A model generated the notes under the pieces. That model was not told where the DNA came from, did no database searches, and saw only the letters and a program-made list of their open reading frames with translations. The position numbers and the translations under genes are program-made. From Kitasatospora atroaurantiaca (lineage in GTDB: Bacteria; Actinomycetota; Actinomycetes; Streptomycetales; Streptomycetaceae), in contig NZ_VIVR01000001.1 of assembly GCF_007828955.1 (NCBI RefSeq), positions 4,464,001-4,528,000 on the forward strand: a DNA stretch of 64,000 nt. Direction: 5' to 3'. Positions 10,252 through 19,862 of the stretch are shown here, in pieces. How positions within the stretch are numbered: position 1 is the stretch's first letter; each line of letters starts with the position of its first letter.

Positions 10252-11868
10252 ATGAGTTACCTGCTGACCGCCACCTGCGCCGTCCCGGCGGCCGGCGCGG
10301 TGCTCACCGCCGCGCTGCCGGCCGGCTCCAGCGAGGCGCGCCGCCGTACCAGCAAGGCCGTGGCGCTGGTCGTCTCGGGCGCCACCCTGGCGCTGGCCGC
10401 CGTCGTGGCCGCCCGGTTCGAGCCGGGTGGGGCGCGCTACCAGCTCGCCGAGTCGTACAGCTGGATCCGCTCGTTCGGGATCTCCTTCTCGCTCGGGGTG
10501 GACGGCATCGCCGTGGTGCTGATGCTGCTCACCGCCGTGCTGGTCCCGGTGATCATGCTGGCCTCCTGGCACGACGCCGACCCGGCGCCCGCGCCGGAGG
10601 GCACGTTCGAGAACAAAAGGCGTACCCAGGGCTTCTTCGCCCTGGTGCTGGCCGTCGAGGCGATGGTGATCGTCTCCTTCCTGGCGACCGACATCTTCGT
10701 GTTCTACGTCTTCTTCGAAGCCATGCTGATCCCGATGTACTTCCTGATCGGCGGCTTCGGCGACCGTGCGGGCGGCCCCGAGTCCGGGGCGCAACGCTCG
10801 TACGCCGCGGTGAAGTTCCTGCTCTACAACCTGCTCGGCGGCCTGGTCATGCTGGCCGCGGTGGTCGGCCTGTACGTGATCGCGCAGGGCAAGGGCTTCG
10901 CCACCTTCGACCTGCCGACGCTCACCACGGCGATCGCGGACGGCAAGCTCACCATCGACCCCACCGCCGAGAAGGCGCTCTTCCTGGGCTTCTTCTTCGC
11001 CTTCGCCGTCAAGGCCCCGCTCTGGCCGCTGCACACCTGGCTGCCGAACGCGATGGGTGAGGCCACCGCCGGAACGGCCGTGCTGATCACGGCGGTTGTG
11101 GACAAGGTCGGCACCTTCGCGATGCTCCGGTTCTGCCTCGGGCTGTTCCCGGACGCGTCGAGGACCTTCGGCCCGACGATCCTGGTGCTCTCGCTGATCG
11201 GGATCGTCTACGGCGCGCTGCTCGCGGTCGGCCAGAAGGACATCAAGCGCCTGGTCGCGTACGCCTCGATCTCGCACTTCGGCTTCATCATCATGGGCAT
11301 CTTCGCCTTCACCAGCCAGGGCCAGAGCGGCGCCACCCTCTACATGGTCAACCACGGCATCTCCACCGCCGCGTGGATGCTGATCGCGGGCTTCCTGATC
11401 TCGCGGCGGGGCTCGCGTCTGATCGCCGACTTCGGCGGCGTGCAGAAGGTCGCCCCGGTACTGGCCGGCACCTTCCTGATCGGCGGCCTGGCCACGCTCT
11501 CGCTGCCGGGGCTCGCCCCGTTCGTGAGCGAGTTCCTGGTCCTGGTCGGGACGTTCAGCAAGTACCCCGTGATCGGCATCATCGCCACCTTCGGCATCGT
11601 GCTCGCCGCCCTCTACGCGCTGGTGCTCTACCAGCGCACCATGACCGGACCGGTCAAGGCGGGCGTCGAGGGCATGGCCGACCTCAAGGCGCGCGAACTC
11701 CTCGTGGTCGCCCCGCTGGTGGCACTGACCATCTTCCTGGGCGTGTACCCGAAGCCGCTCACCGACATCGTCAATCCGGCGGTGGACGCCACGCTCTCCC
11801 AGGTCCACCAGACCGACCCGGCGCCGGCCCACCCGGTCGCCGCCACCACCGGAGGTGAGCAGAAGTGA
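10252..11868 (+). CDS. nuoM: NADH-quinone oxidoreductase subunit M (antiporter-like proton channel)
   Basis: 538 residues from ATG 10252, which has a strong ribosome site (CAGGAGGTAA, about 7 bases upstream); the longer open frame runs back into the repeat and is not coding. NuoM is the second antiporter-like subunit. Conserved text includes FFEAMLIPMYFLIGGFG with the key glutamate, KAPLWPLHTWLPNAMGEA, and GQKDIKRLVAYASISHFGF with transfer lysines. About 14 hydrophobic segments. Stop overlaps nuoN GTG by four bases. Having its own strong ribosome site fits its separation from nuoL by the repeat. Confidence 0.97.
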   Translation: MSYLLTATCAVPAAGAVLTAALPAGSSEARRRTSKAVALVVSGATLALAAVVAARFEPGGARYQLAESYSWIRSFGISFSLGVDGIAVVLMLLTAVLVPVIMLASWHDADPAPAPEGTFENKRRTQGFFALVLAVEAMVIVSFLATDIFVFYVFFEAMLIPMYFLIGGFGDRAGGPESGAQRSYAAVKFLLYNLLGGLVMLAAVVGLYVIAQGKGFATFDLPTLTTAIADGKLTIDPTAEKALFLGFFFAFAVKAPLWPLHTWLPNAMGEATAGTAVLITAVVDKVGTFAMLRFCLGLFPDASRTFGPTILVLSLIGIVYGALLAVGQKDIKRLVAYASISHFGFIIMGIFAFTSQGQSGATLYMVNHGISTAAWMLIAGFLISRRGSRLIADFGGVQKVAPVLAGTFLIGGLATLSLPGLAPFVSEFLVLVGTFSKYPVIGIIATFGIVLAALYALVLYQRTMTGPVKAGVEGMADLKARELLVVAPLVALTIFLGVYPKPLTDIVNPAVDATLSQVHQTDPAPAHPVAATTGGEQK

Positions 11869-13502
11869 TCCACAGCCTGTGGACGGCTGCGGCGGGCGGC
11901 AACAGCCCGAGCATTCCCGCGCCGCACGTCGAGTACGGCCAGCTCTCCCCGATGCTGGTGGTCTTCGGAGCCGCGATCGCCGGCATCCTGGCCGAGGCCT
12001 TCCTGCCCCGCCGGTCGCGCTACGGCGCCCAGCTGGTCATCTCGCTGCTCGGCCTCGGCGGTGCCTTCGCCGCGGTGATCGTGCTCGCCGCCCAGGGGTA
12101 CGGCACCACCAAAGCCGGCCTGCTGGCGATGGGCGCTGTCGCGCTGGACGGCCCGGCACTGTTCCTGCAGGGCGTCATCCTGCTCTCCGCCGTGGTCGCC
12201 GTCCTCACCTACGCCGAGCGGCGGCTCGAGCCGCGCCTCAACGGCCACGGGGTGGACGCCTTCACCGCGCAGGGAGCGGCCGTACCGGGCGGTGAGCAGG
12301 AGCGGCAGGCCACAAAGCAGGGCTTCACCACCACCGAGGTCTTCCCGCTCACCCTCTTCGCCGTCGGCGGCATGCTGCTCTTCCCCGCCGCCAACGACCT
12401 GCTGACCATGTTCGTGGCGCTGGAGGTCTTCTCCCTCCCGCTCTACCTGCTCTGCGCCCTGGCCCGCCGCCGCCGGCTGCTCTCCCAGGAGGCGGCGGTC
12501 AAGTACTTCCTGCTCGGTGCCTTCGCCTCGGCGTTCTTCCTCTTCGGCACCGCGCTGCTGTACGGCTACGCGGGCAGCGTCCAGCTCGGCGACATCGCCG
12601 ACGTGGTCTCGGGCGTCGCCCCCGTCACCCCGGCCCTGGCGACCACCACCCAGAACGACGCGCTGCTGCTGATCGGTCTGGCCATGCTCGCCGTCGGCCT
12701 GCTCTTCAAGGTCGGCGCGGTGCCGTTCCACTCCTGGACCCCGGACGTGTACCAGGGCGCCCCGACCCCGGTCACCGGCTTCATGGCGGCGGCGACCAAG
12801 ACGGCGGCCTTCGGGGCCTTCCTGCGCCTCTTCTACGTGGCCTTCCCCGGCCTGCGGTGGGACTGGCGGCCGGTGATGTGGGGCGTCGCGATCCTCACCA
12901 TGGTGGTCGGCGCGATCCTGGCCGTCACCCAGCAGGACGTGAAGCGGCTGCTGGCGTACTCCTCGATCGCGCACGCGGGCTTCATCCTCACCGGCGTGAT
13001 CGCCACCAACAAGCAGGGCCTGAGCGCCGTCCTCTTCTACCTGCTCGCGTACTCCTTCGTCACGCTCGGCGCCTTCGCCGTGGTGACGCTGGTCCGCGAC
13101 TCCAAGGGCGAGGCCACCCACCTGTCCAGCTGGGCCGGGCTCGGCCGGCGCTCGCCGCTGGTGGCGGGTGTCTTCGCGCTCTTCCTGCTGGCCTTCGCGG
13201 GGATCCCGCTCACCTCCGGGTTCACCGGGAAGTTCGCGGTGTTCCAGGCCGCGGCGGCGGGCGGCGCCACGCCGCTGGTCATCGTGGGTGTGCTGAGCTC
13301 CGCGGTCGCGGCGTTCTTCTACATCCGGGTCATCGTGCTGATGTTCTTCTCCGACCCGCAGCCCAGCGGCCCGGCCGTCGCCGTCCCCAGTCCGCTGACC
13401 GCCACCGCGATCGGCGTCGGGGTCCTGGTCACCCTGGGCCTCGGCCTGCTCCCGCAGTACTTCCTCGACCTGGCCTCCAAGGCCTCGGTCTTCGTCCGAT
13501 AG
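11865..13502 (+). CDS. nuoN: NADH-quinone oxidoreductase subunit N (antiporter-like proton channel)
   Basis: 545 residues, last gene of the operon. NuoN is the antiporter-like subunit nearest to NuoK. Signatures: FVALEVFSLPLYLLCALARRRR with the channel glutamate, KVGAVPFHSWTPDVYQGAPTPVTGFMA, and QQDVKRLLAYSSIAHAGF. A hydrophilic insertion rich in Gln and Lys lies near residues 125-150, between the third and fourth helices, common in actinobacteria. GTG start overlaps nuoM stop. A strong hairpin 12 bases after the stop ends the operon. Confidence 0.97.
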   Translation: MIHSLWTAAAGGNSPSIPAPHVEYGQLSPMLVVFGAAIAGILAEAFLPRRSRYGAQLVISLLGLGGAFAAVIVLAAQGYGTTKAGLLAMGAVALDGPALFLQGVILLSAVVAVLTYAERRLEPRLNGHGVDAFTAQGAAVPGGEQERQATKQGFTTTEVFPLTLFAVGGMLLFPAANDLLTMFVALEVFSLPLYLLCALARRRRLLSQEAAVKYFLLGAFASAFFLFGTALLYGYAGSVQLGDIADVVSGVAPVTPALATTTQNDALLLIGLAMLAVGLLFKVGAVPFHSWTPDVYQGAPTPVTGFMAAATKTAAFGAFLRLFYVAFPGLRWDWRPVMWGVAILTMVVGAILAVTQQDVKRLLAYSSIAHAGFILTGVIATNKQGLSAVLFYLLAYSFVTLGAFAVVTLVRDSKGEATHLSSWAGLGRRSPLVAGVFALFLLAFAGIPLTSGFTGKFAVFQAAAAGGATPLVIVGVLSSAVAAFFYIRVIVLMFFSDPQPSGPAVAVPSPLTATAIGVGVLVTLGLGLLPQYFLDLASKASVFVR

Positions 13503-13513
13503 CCCGACCCGCC

Positions 13514-13542
13514 GGGGCCCGCAGTCCACCACTGCGGGCCCC
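13514..13542 (+). terminator. Hairpin terminator of the nuo operon
   Basis: Perfect 12-bp stem (GGGGCCCGCAGT with ACTGCGGGCCCC) around a 5-base loop, starting 12 bases after the nuoN stop. There is no T-run, which is normal for streptomycete terminators. Confidence 0.8.
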
Positions 13543-13697
13543 GACGCATGCCCGGCCTGCCTCGCCCGGCTCGCTTGAAGGAGCCGCACCCGCACGCCCG
13601 TGCAGTGATCCACTCGTGACCCGATACCCTCCTTGTAGGCCAGCGGCGGCACTCAGGGACCAGGCCGCAGAAACGACCAGGGACAGGAGTGGTCTTC

Positions 13698-14711
13698 GTG
13701 ACCGTCGTGGGGCCCTTCGGGCTGAGCGTGCAGGACCGCGATCTCACCCGCGACGTCCAGACAGGGATGGACGCAGTGGAGGCCTCGCTCGTCGAGGCGG
13801 TCAAGAGCGACGTCCCCTTCATCACGATCACCGCCAGCCACCTGATCGAGGCCGGCGGCAAGCGCTTCCGCCCGCTGCTGGTCATGCTGGCCGCGCAGTT
13901 CGGCGACCCGTACGCCCCCGGCGTCGTCCCGTCCGCCGTGGTCGTCGAGCTCACGCACCTCGCGACGCTCTACCACGACGACGTGATGGACGAGGCCCCC
14001 GTACGCCGCGGCGCCCCCAGCGCCAACTCGCGCTGGGACAACTCCGTCGCCATCCTCACCGGCGACTTCCTCTTCTCCCGGGCCTCCCAGGTGCTGGCCG
14101 ACCTCGGCCCGGAGGCCGTCCGGATCCAGGCCGACGCCTTCGAGCGGCTGGTCACCGGTCAGATCCTGGAGACCGCGGGCCCCCGCCCGGGCGACGACCC
14201 GCTGCAGCACTACCTGGACGTCATCTCCGGCAAGACCGGCTCGCTGATCGCCGTCTCCGGCCGCTTCGGCGCGCTGATGGCCGGTGCCGAGGACTGGATC
14301 GTCGACATCCTCACCCAGTACGGCGAGCGGATGGGCACCGCCTTCCAGCTCGCCGACGACGTGCTCGACATCGCCAGCGACAGCCACGAGTCCGGCAAGA
14401 CCCCCGGCACCGACCTGCGCGAGGGCGTCCCGACCCTGCCGATCCTGCTGCTCCAGCAGATGCCGGTGGACGAGGCCAACCCGGAGGACGTACGGCTGCG
14501 CGAGCTGCTCGACCGCGACCTCGCCGAGGACGACGAGCTGCACGCCGAGGCCCTGCGGCTGCTCCGCCGCCACCCCGCGCTCGAGCGCGCCCGCCGGGAG
14601 ACCCTGCGCTACGCCGAGGAGGCCCGCGCGCTGCTCACCCCGCTCCCGGAGTGCCCGGCCAAGGCCGCCCTGCAGGGGCTCTGCGACGCGGTGGCGATCC
14701 GGACCATGTGA
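13698..14711 (+). CDS. Long-chain polyprenyl diphosphate synthase (menaquinone side chain)
   Basis: 337 residues from GTG 13698, chosen because ACAGGAG lies 8 bases upstream and the protein then begins MTVVGPFG, the form I recall from streptomycete homologues; GTG 13689 is in frame too. The enzyme adds isopentenyl diphosphate units to an allylic diphosphate. Both Asp-rich Mg-binding motifs are visible: DDVMD at 94-98 and DDVLD near 220, plus GGKRFRP for isopentenyl binding at 53-59. The residues before DDVMD are small or aromatic (HLATLYH), as in medium- to long-chain enzymes. Position right after nuo suggests it makes the menaquinone tail (HepT/IspB type). Product chain length cannot be read from sequence. 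Confidence 0.9.
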   Translation: MTVVGPFGLSVQDRDLTRDVQTGMDAVEASLVEAVKSDVPFITITASHLIEAGGKRFRPLLVMLAAQFGDPYAPGVVPSAVVVELTHLATLYHDDVMDEAPVRRGAPSANSRWDNSVAILTGDFLFSRASQVLADLGPEAVRIQADAFERLVTGQILETAGPRPGDDPLQHYLDVISGKTGSLIAVSGRFGALMAGAEDWIVDILTQYGERMGTAFQLADDVLDIASDSHESGKTPGTDLREGVPTLPILLLQQMPVDEANPEDVRLRELLDRDLAEDDELHAEALRLLRRHPALERARRETLRYAEEARALLTPLPECPAKAALQGLCDAVAIRTM

Positions 14712-14735
14712 TCCGGAGCATCTGAGGGGCACCAC

Positions 14736-14896
14736 CAGGGGCGCGTGGGGGCACCTCCCGGCCGAAGGCTGGGGGAGAACTGCGCGAGGCGGAAGACAGC
14801 CGACCCGCAGCGAACCTTGGGGAGCAGGGTGCAGGTGCCCTCGGTGCCCGGTTGTCCGTGGTGCCCTGCCGTTTCGCGCAGTTCCCCGCGCCCCTG
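14736..14896. repeat. Nested pair of streptomycete palindromic repeats
   Basis: The outer element has arms beginning CAGGGGCGCG at 14736 and ending CGCGCAGTTCCCCGCGCCCCTG at 14875-14896. The left arm should read CAGGGGCGCGGGGAACTGCGCGA but is split: a second palindrome, GCACCTCCCGGCCGAAGGCT with GGGGGAG (14751-14776), lies between GGGG and AACTGCGCGA. A sister copy of the outer element at 21962-22055 lacks this insert. Nothing coding is seen between the polyprenyl synthase and the response regulator. Confidence 0.75.
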
Positions 14897-14955
14897 CCGG
14901 TGATGCGCGAGACTGGGGCCGTTGATCAGGAGCCGTACTCCCGAAGGGCCGTCCC

Positions 14956-15618
14956 ATGCTGCGCGTCGTCATCGCCGAGGACTCCGTACTCCTGCGGGAG
15001 GGGCTGACCCGGCTGCTCACCGACCGTGGGCTGGAGGTCGTCGCCGGGGTCGGGGACGGCGAGGCGCTGCTGATGACCATCCACGAGCTGGCCGCCGCCG
15101 ACGCGCTGCCGGACGTGGTGGTCGCGGACGTACGGATGCCGCCGACCCACACCGACGAGGGCGTCCGCGCCTGCGTCACCCTGCGCGGCCTCTACCCGCA
15201 GCTGGGCGTCCTGGTGCTCTCGCAGTACGTCGAGGAGCGCTACGCGGGCGAGCTGCTGGCGGGTTCCACCCGGGGTGTCGGGTACCTGCTCAAGGACCGG
15301 GTCGCCGAGGTCCGGGAGTTCGTCGACGCCGTGGTGCGGGTCGCGGGCGGCGGTACGGCGCTGGACCCGGAGGTGGTGCAGCAGCTGCTCAGCCGCAGCC
15401 GAAGGGGTGATGTTCTGGAGGGCCTGACCCCGCGCGAGCGCGAGGTGCTGGGCTTGATGGCGGAGGGCCGGACCAACGCGGCCGTCGCCAAGCAGCTGGT
15501 GGTCTCCGACGGCGCGGTGGAGAAGCACGTCAGCAACATATTCCTCAAGCTGGGCCTGGCCCAGAGCCCCGAGGACCACCGCCGGGTGCTCGCCGTGCTC
15601 ACCTATCTGAGCTCCTGA
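14956..15618 (+). CDS. NarL/LuxR-type response regulator, orphan
   Basis: 220 residues. N-terminal receiver domain with acidic pair E8-D9, likely phosphorylated aspartate D58 (VVVADVRMPP), S89 and K113 (YLLKDRV). C-terminal LuxR-type helix-turn-helix from about 155 to 198 (LTPREREVLGLMAEGRTN, then VEKHVSNIFLKL). It would be a DNA-binding transcription factor controlled by a histidine kinase, but no kinase gene lies next to it; the upstream 240 bases hold only repeats. Either it is a true orphan or the kinase is elsewhere. Targets unknown. Confidence 0.93.
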   Translation: MLRVVIAEDSVLLREGLTRLLTDRGLEVVAGVGDGEALLMTIHELAAADALPDVVVADVRMPPTHTDEGVRACVTLRGLYPQLGVLVLSQYVEERYAGELLAGSTRGVGYLLKDRVAEVREFVDAVVRVAGGGTALDPEVVQQLLSRSRRGDVLEGLTPREREVLGLMAEGRTNAAVAKQLVVSDGAVEKHVSNIFLKLGLAQSPEDHRRVLAVLTYLSS

Positions 15619-15816
15619 CGGCGGGATCTGCCGCCCGCCGGGTATGACCCGCGGCGGGGTGGGCGTTGGAATCCGTAGAGGAAACCACCGGCGACGCGGT
15701 TTGCCGTTGGTTACAACCTAGCCATCCTTGAGCCGCTTAGGATGCGATTGGTGCACCAGGCGGACGGGGCACACGGCTCACGCCCGCGGCTGGTGCCCAC
15801 GAGGAGGTCCGCGGCA

Positions 15817-17782
15817 GTGACCAGTCAGGTCGATCAGTCAGAGGCAGTGGACGGCTCGGACGGAGGCGAGGGCCGCCTGGGGCCCACCGCTCCGCCGGGC
15901 AGGCAGCACCCGCCCGCCAAGCCGATCCGTCGGCTGGACCGGGTGATCATCCGCTTCGCCGGTGACTCGGGCGACGGGATGCAGCTCACGGGTGACCGCT
16001 TCACCTCGGAGACGGCGTCCTTCGGCAACGACCTCTCCACCCTGCCGAACTTCCCTGCCGAGATCCGGGCCCCCGCCGGCACCCTGCCGGGTGTCTCCAG
16101 CTTCCAGCTGCACTTCGCCGACCACGACATCCTCACCCCGGGCGACGCGCCGAACGTGCTGGTCGCGATGAACCCGGCCGCGCTCAAGGCCAACCTGGCG
16201 GACCTGCCGCGCGGCGCGGAGATCATCGTCAACACGGACGAGTTCACCAAGCGCGCCCTGGCCAAGGTCGGCTACGCCGCCGACCCGCTGACCGACGGCT
16301 CGCTGCAGGCGTACCACCTGCACAAGGTGCCGCTGACCACGTTGACCGTGGAGGCGCTCAAGGACAGCGGTCTGGCCCGGAAGGACGCCGAGCGGGCCAA
16401 GAACATGTTCGCGCTGGGCCTGCTCTCCTGGATGTACCACCGGCCCACCCACGGCACCGAGAAGTTCCTGCGCACCAAGTTCGCCAAGAAGCCCGACATC
16501 GCCGAGGCCAACATCAGCGCCTTCCGCGCGGGCTGGAACTTCGGCGAGACCACCGAGGACTTCGCCGTCTCCTACGAGATCCCGCCGGCCAGGCTCCCCG
16601 CCGGGACGTACCGGAACATCTCCGGGAACCTGGCGCTCTCGTACGGGCTGATCGCCGCCTCCCAGCGCTCCGGGCTGCCGCTGTTCCTCGGCTCGTACCC
16701 GATCACCCCGGCCTCGGACATCCTGCACGAGCTGAGCCGGCACAAGAACTTCGGCGTCCGCACCTTCCAGGCGGAGGACGAGATCGCCGGCATCGGCGCG
16801 GCGCTGGGCGCGGCCTTCGGCGGCTCGCTCGGGGTGACCACCACCTCAGGGCCCGGGGTGGCGCTGAAGTCGGAGACCATCGGTCTCGCGGTCTCGCTCG
16901 AACTGCCGCTGCTGGTGGTCGACATCCAGCGTGGCGGCCCGTCCACCGGTCTGCCGACCAAGACCGAGCAGGCCGACCTGCTGCAGGCGATGTTCGGCCG
17001 CAACGGCGAGGCCCCGGTCCCGATCGTGGCCCCCGCCACCCCCGCCGAGTGCTTCGACGCGGCACTGGAGGCGGCCAGGATCGCGGTCACCTACCGCACC
17101 CCGGTCTTCCTGCTCTCCGACGGCTACCTGGCCAACGGCTCCGAGCCGTGGAAGATCCCCTCGGTCGACGAACTGCCGGAGATCGCACCCGACTTCGCCG
17201 ACGGCCCGAACCACACGCTGGAGGACGGCAGCGAGGCCTTCTGGCCGTACAAGCGCGACCCGCACACCCTCGCCCGCCCCTGGGCGATCCCCGGCACGCC
17301 GGGCCTCGAGCACCGGATCGGCGGTATCGAGAAGCAGGACGGCACCGGCAACATCTCGTACGACCCGGCCAACCACGACTTCATGGTCCGCACCAGGCAG
17401 GCCAAGATCGACGGAATCACCGTGCCGGCCCTGGAGGTTGACGACCCCACGGGCGAGGCGAGGGTGCTGGTGCTGGGCTGGGGCTCGACGTACGGGCCGA
17501 TCACCGCGGCCGTACGGCGGGTCCGGGCGGACGGCGGCCACGTCGCCCAGGCCCACCTGCGCAACCTCAACCCCTTCCCCGCCAACCTCGGTTCGGTGCT
17601 GAAGGGCTACGACCGGGTCATCGTGCCCGAGATGAACCTGGGCCAGCTGGCGCTGCTGCTGCGCGCCAAGTACCTGGTGGACGCGCAGTCCTACAACCAG
17701 GTGCGCGGACTGCCCTTCAAGGCGGCCCAGTTGGCGGACGTGCTGTGGGCGGCGATCGGAACGCTCGAAGGGGATGAGAGCA

Positions 17783-17790
<8 letters not shown>
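15817..17790 (+). CDS. korA: 2-oxoacid:ferredoxin oxidoreductase, fused gamma-alpha subunit
   Basis: 657 residues from GTG 15817, with GAGGAGG 9 bases upstream. The enzyme oxidatively decarboxylates a 2-oxoacid (most likely 2-oxoglutarate) with coenzyme A and reduces ferredoxin. The first about 200 residues after a disordered start form the gamma domain (FAGDSGDGMQLTGDRF near 49); the alpha domain follows with GSYPITPASDILHEL, the pyrimidine-side TPP domain, and EDEIAGIGAALGAAFGG. The beta subunit gene overlaps its 3' end. Actinobacteria use this pair beside or instead of the classical 2-oxoglutarate dehydrogenase. Substrate preference is inferred from family likeness. Confidence 0.92.
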
Positions 17791-18826
<1,036 letters not shown>

Positions 18827-18846
18827 CGCCCGTCGCTCCCGCCCCT

Positions 18847-18872
18847 GGCGCCCCCGCTCCGGCGGGGGCGCC
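18847..18872 (+). terminator. Hairpin terminator after korB
   Basis: Perfect 11-bp stem (GGCGCCCCCGC with GCGGGGGCGCC) with a TCCG tetraloop, 20 bases after the korB stop. No T-run. Confidence 0.75.
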
Positions 18873-18967
18873 GTCGTCATGCCCGGCCGCCCGGCCGCCC
18901 GGGCAGCGGGCTCGGGGCGGTACGGTCGGTCGCGATCTCGCTCACGACCGATCAACCGGAGAGTCCC

Positions 18968-19348
18968 GTGCGGAAGGCCGCCCTCGTCGCCACAGGTCTC
19001 GTCCTCGCGGCCGAGGCGCTTCTCATGTCCCTGCTGCTCGGGGCCGTCGTGGTGGTCGCGCTGACCATCGACCCGGAACCCGACAGGCCGTCGCCGCCCT
19101 GGACGGACAACCTGTGGCTCGGCCTGGCGGTGTGTTGGGTGGCGGTGTGCATCTGGGGGGCCGTCCGGACCTTCGGCCTGGTTCGCCGGCCGAGAACCGA
19201 CGGGTGGGCCGTGGAACTCGTGCTGGTCGCGGTCGGGCATGCGCTGGCCGCCCTGCCGATCGCACGGACCGAGCTGTGGCCGTACGCAGTGCTCCTTGCC
19301 GCCGTCGCCGGACTGACCACGCTGCTCGCCGTGCCCGCCACTGCGTGA
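18968..19348 (+). CDS. Small membrane protein of unknown function
   Basis: 126 residues from GTG 18968. Four hydrophobic segments are seen at about 5-33, 48-72, 80-98 and 103-124, with the Arg/Asp-rich loop RRPRTDG between the second and third. No enzyme motif or known family is recognised. It lies alone between the korB terminator and the convergent HxlR gene. A ribosome site is weak (GGAGAGTCCC just upstream). The gene call rests on GC3 pattern and membrane topology only. Confidence 0.6.
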   Translation: MRKAALVATGLVLAAEALLMSLLLGAVVVVALTIDPEPDRPSPPWTDNLWLGLAVCWVAVCIWGAVRTFGLVRRPRTDGWAVELVLVAVGHALAALPIARTELWPYAVLLAAVAGLTTLLAVPATA

Positions 19349-19377
19349 GCGTGCCCCCAAGATCTACCCGACAGGGC

Positions 19378-19764
19378 TCAGCGCGCGTCGTACGCCTCGC
19401 GGGCTTCCGCGACGGCGCACATGCGGGACTCGACCCAGTGTGCGAGCTCGGAGACCGGTCGGGCCACCTCCTCGCCGAGCGGGGTGAGGCTGTAGTCCAC
19501 CCTGGGCGGGATCACCGGGTGCGCCTCGCGCAGCACGAAGCCGTCGCGCTCCAGCGTCTGGAGCGTCTGCGCGAGCATCTTCTCGCTCACCCCGGCGACC
19601 CGGCGGCGCAGCTCGCTGAAGCGGTAGCCGCGCTCGCTCAGTGCCACCAGCACCAGCACGCCCCAGCGGCTGGTGACGTGCTCCAGGACCGCGCGCGAGG
19701 GGCACATCCGGTCGTAGACGTCCGGCATACGGTCCAGCAGCGAGGGCTCGTTCATTACCTGCAT
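19378..19764 (-). CDS. HxlR/DUF24-family winged-helix regulator
   Basis: 128 residues. HxlR-type regulators are small dimeric winged-helix proteins; many in the YodB/QorR/HypR group sense quinones or disulfide stress through one conserved cysteine near the N-terminus, which here is C21 in DRMCPSRAVLEHVTSRWG. The winged helix spans about 20-105 (FSELRRRVAGVSEKMLAQTLQTLERDG). ATG 19764 lies directly next to the operator; ATG 19755 (MNEPSLL) is an alternative start. It faces away from a quinone-oxidoreductase-like gene, the classic target arrangement, so it probably represses that gene and itself. Confidence 0.9.
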   Translation of the reverse strand: MQVMNEPSLLDRMPDVYDRMCPSRAVLEHVTSRWGVLVLVALSERGYRFSELRRRVAGVSEKMLAQTLQTLERDGFVLREAHPVIPPRVDYSLTPLGEEVARPVSELAHWVESRMCAVAEAREAYDAR

Positions 19765-19765
19765 G

Positions 19766-19794
19766 TAAGTACCCTACTTTGAAGTGCGTACTTA
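19766..19794. promoter_or_regulatory. Probable HxlR operator (interrupted palindrome)
   Basis: Outer arms TAAGTAC (19766-19772) and GTACTTA (19788-19794) are exact inverted repeats; an inner ACTT-TG-AAGT sits at the centre. The core TACTTTGAAGTG closely resembles the TACT-N6-AGTA type operator known for the YodB branch of this family. It lies immediately before the regulator's start and overlaps the -35 region of the divergent gene. Confidence 0.75.
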
Positions 19795-19808
19795 AAAAAG
19801 GTTAGTAC
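19779..19808 (+). promoter_or_regulatory. Putative promoter of the quinone oxidoreductase gene
   Basis: TTGAAG at 19779-19784 and TAGTAC at 19803-19808 are 18 bases apart, a fair match to a housekeeping -35/-10 pair, located about 55 bases before the start codon. The -35 lies inside the operator, so bound regulator would block it. Confidence 0.5.
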
Positions 19809-19862
19809 AGTCCCTAGGGTGAGTGAGGAACCGAAGGAAACCGCACACCTCAGGGAGTAGCA

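Noticed and set aside
15701-15743. Promoter before korA (TTGCCG or TTACAA with TAGGAT)
   Set aside because: Spacing (21 or 31 bases) does not fit a housekeeping promoter.
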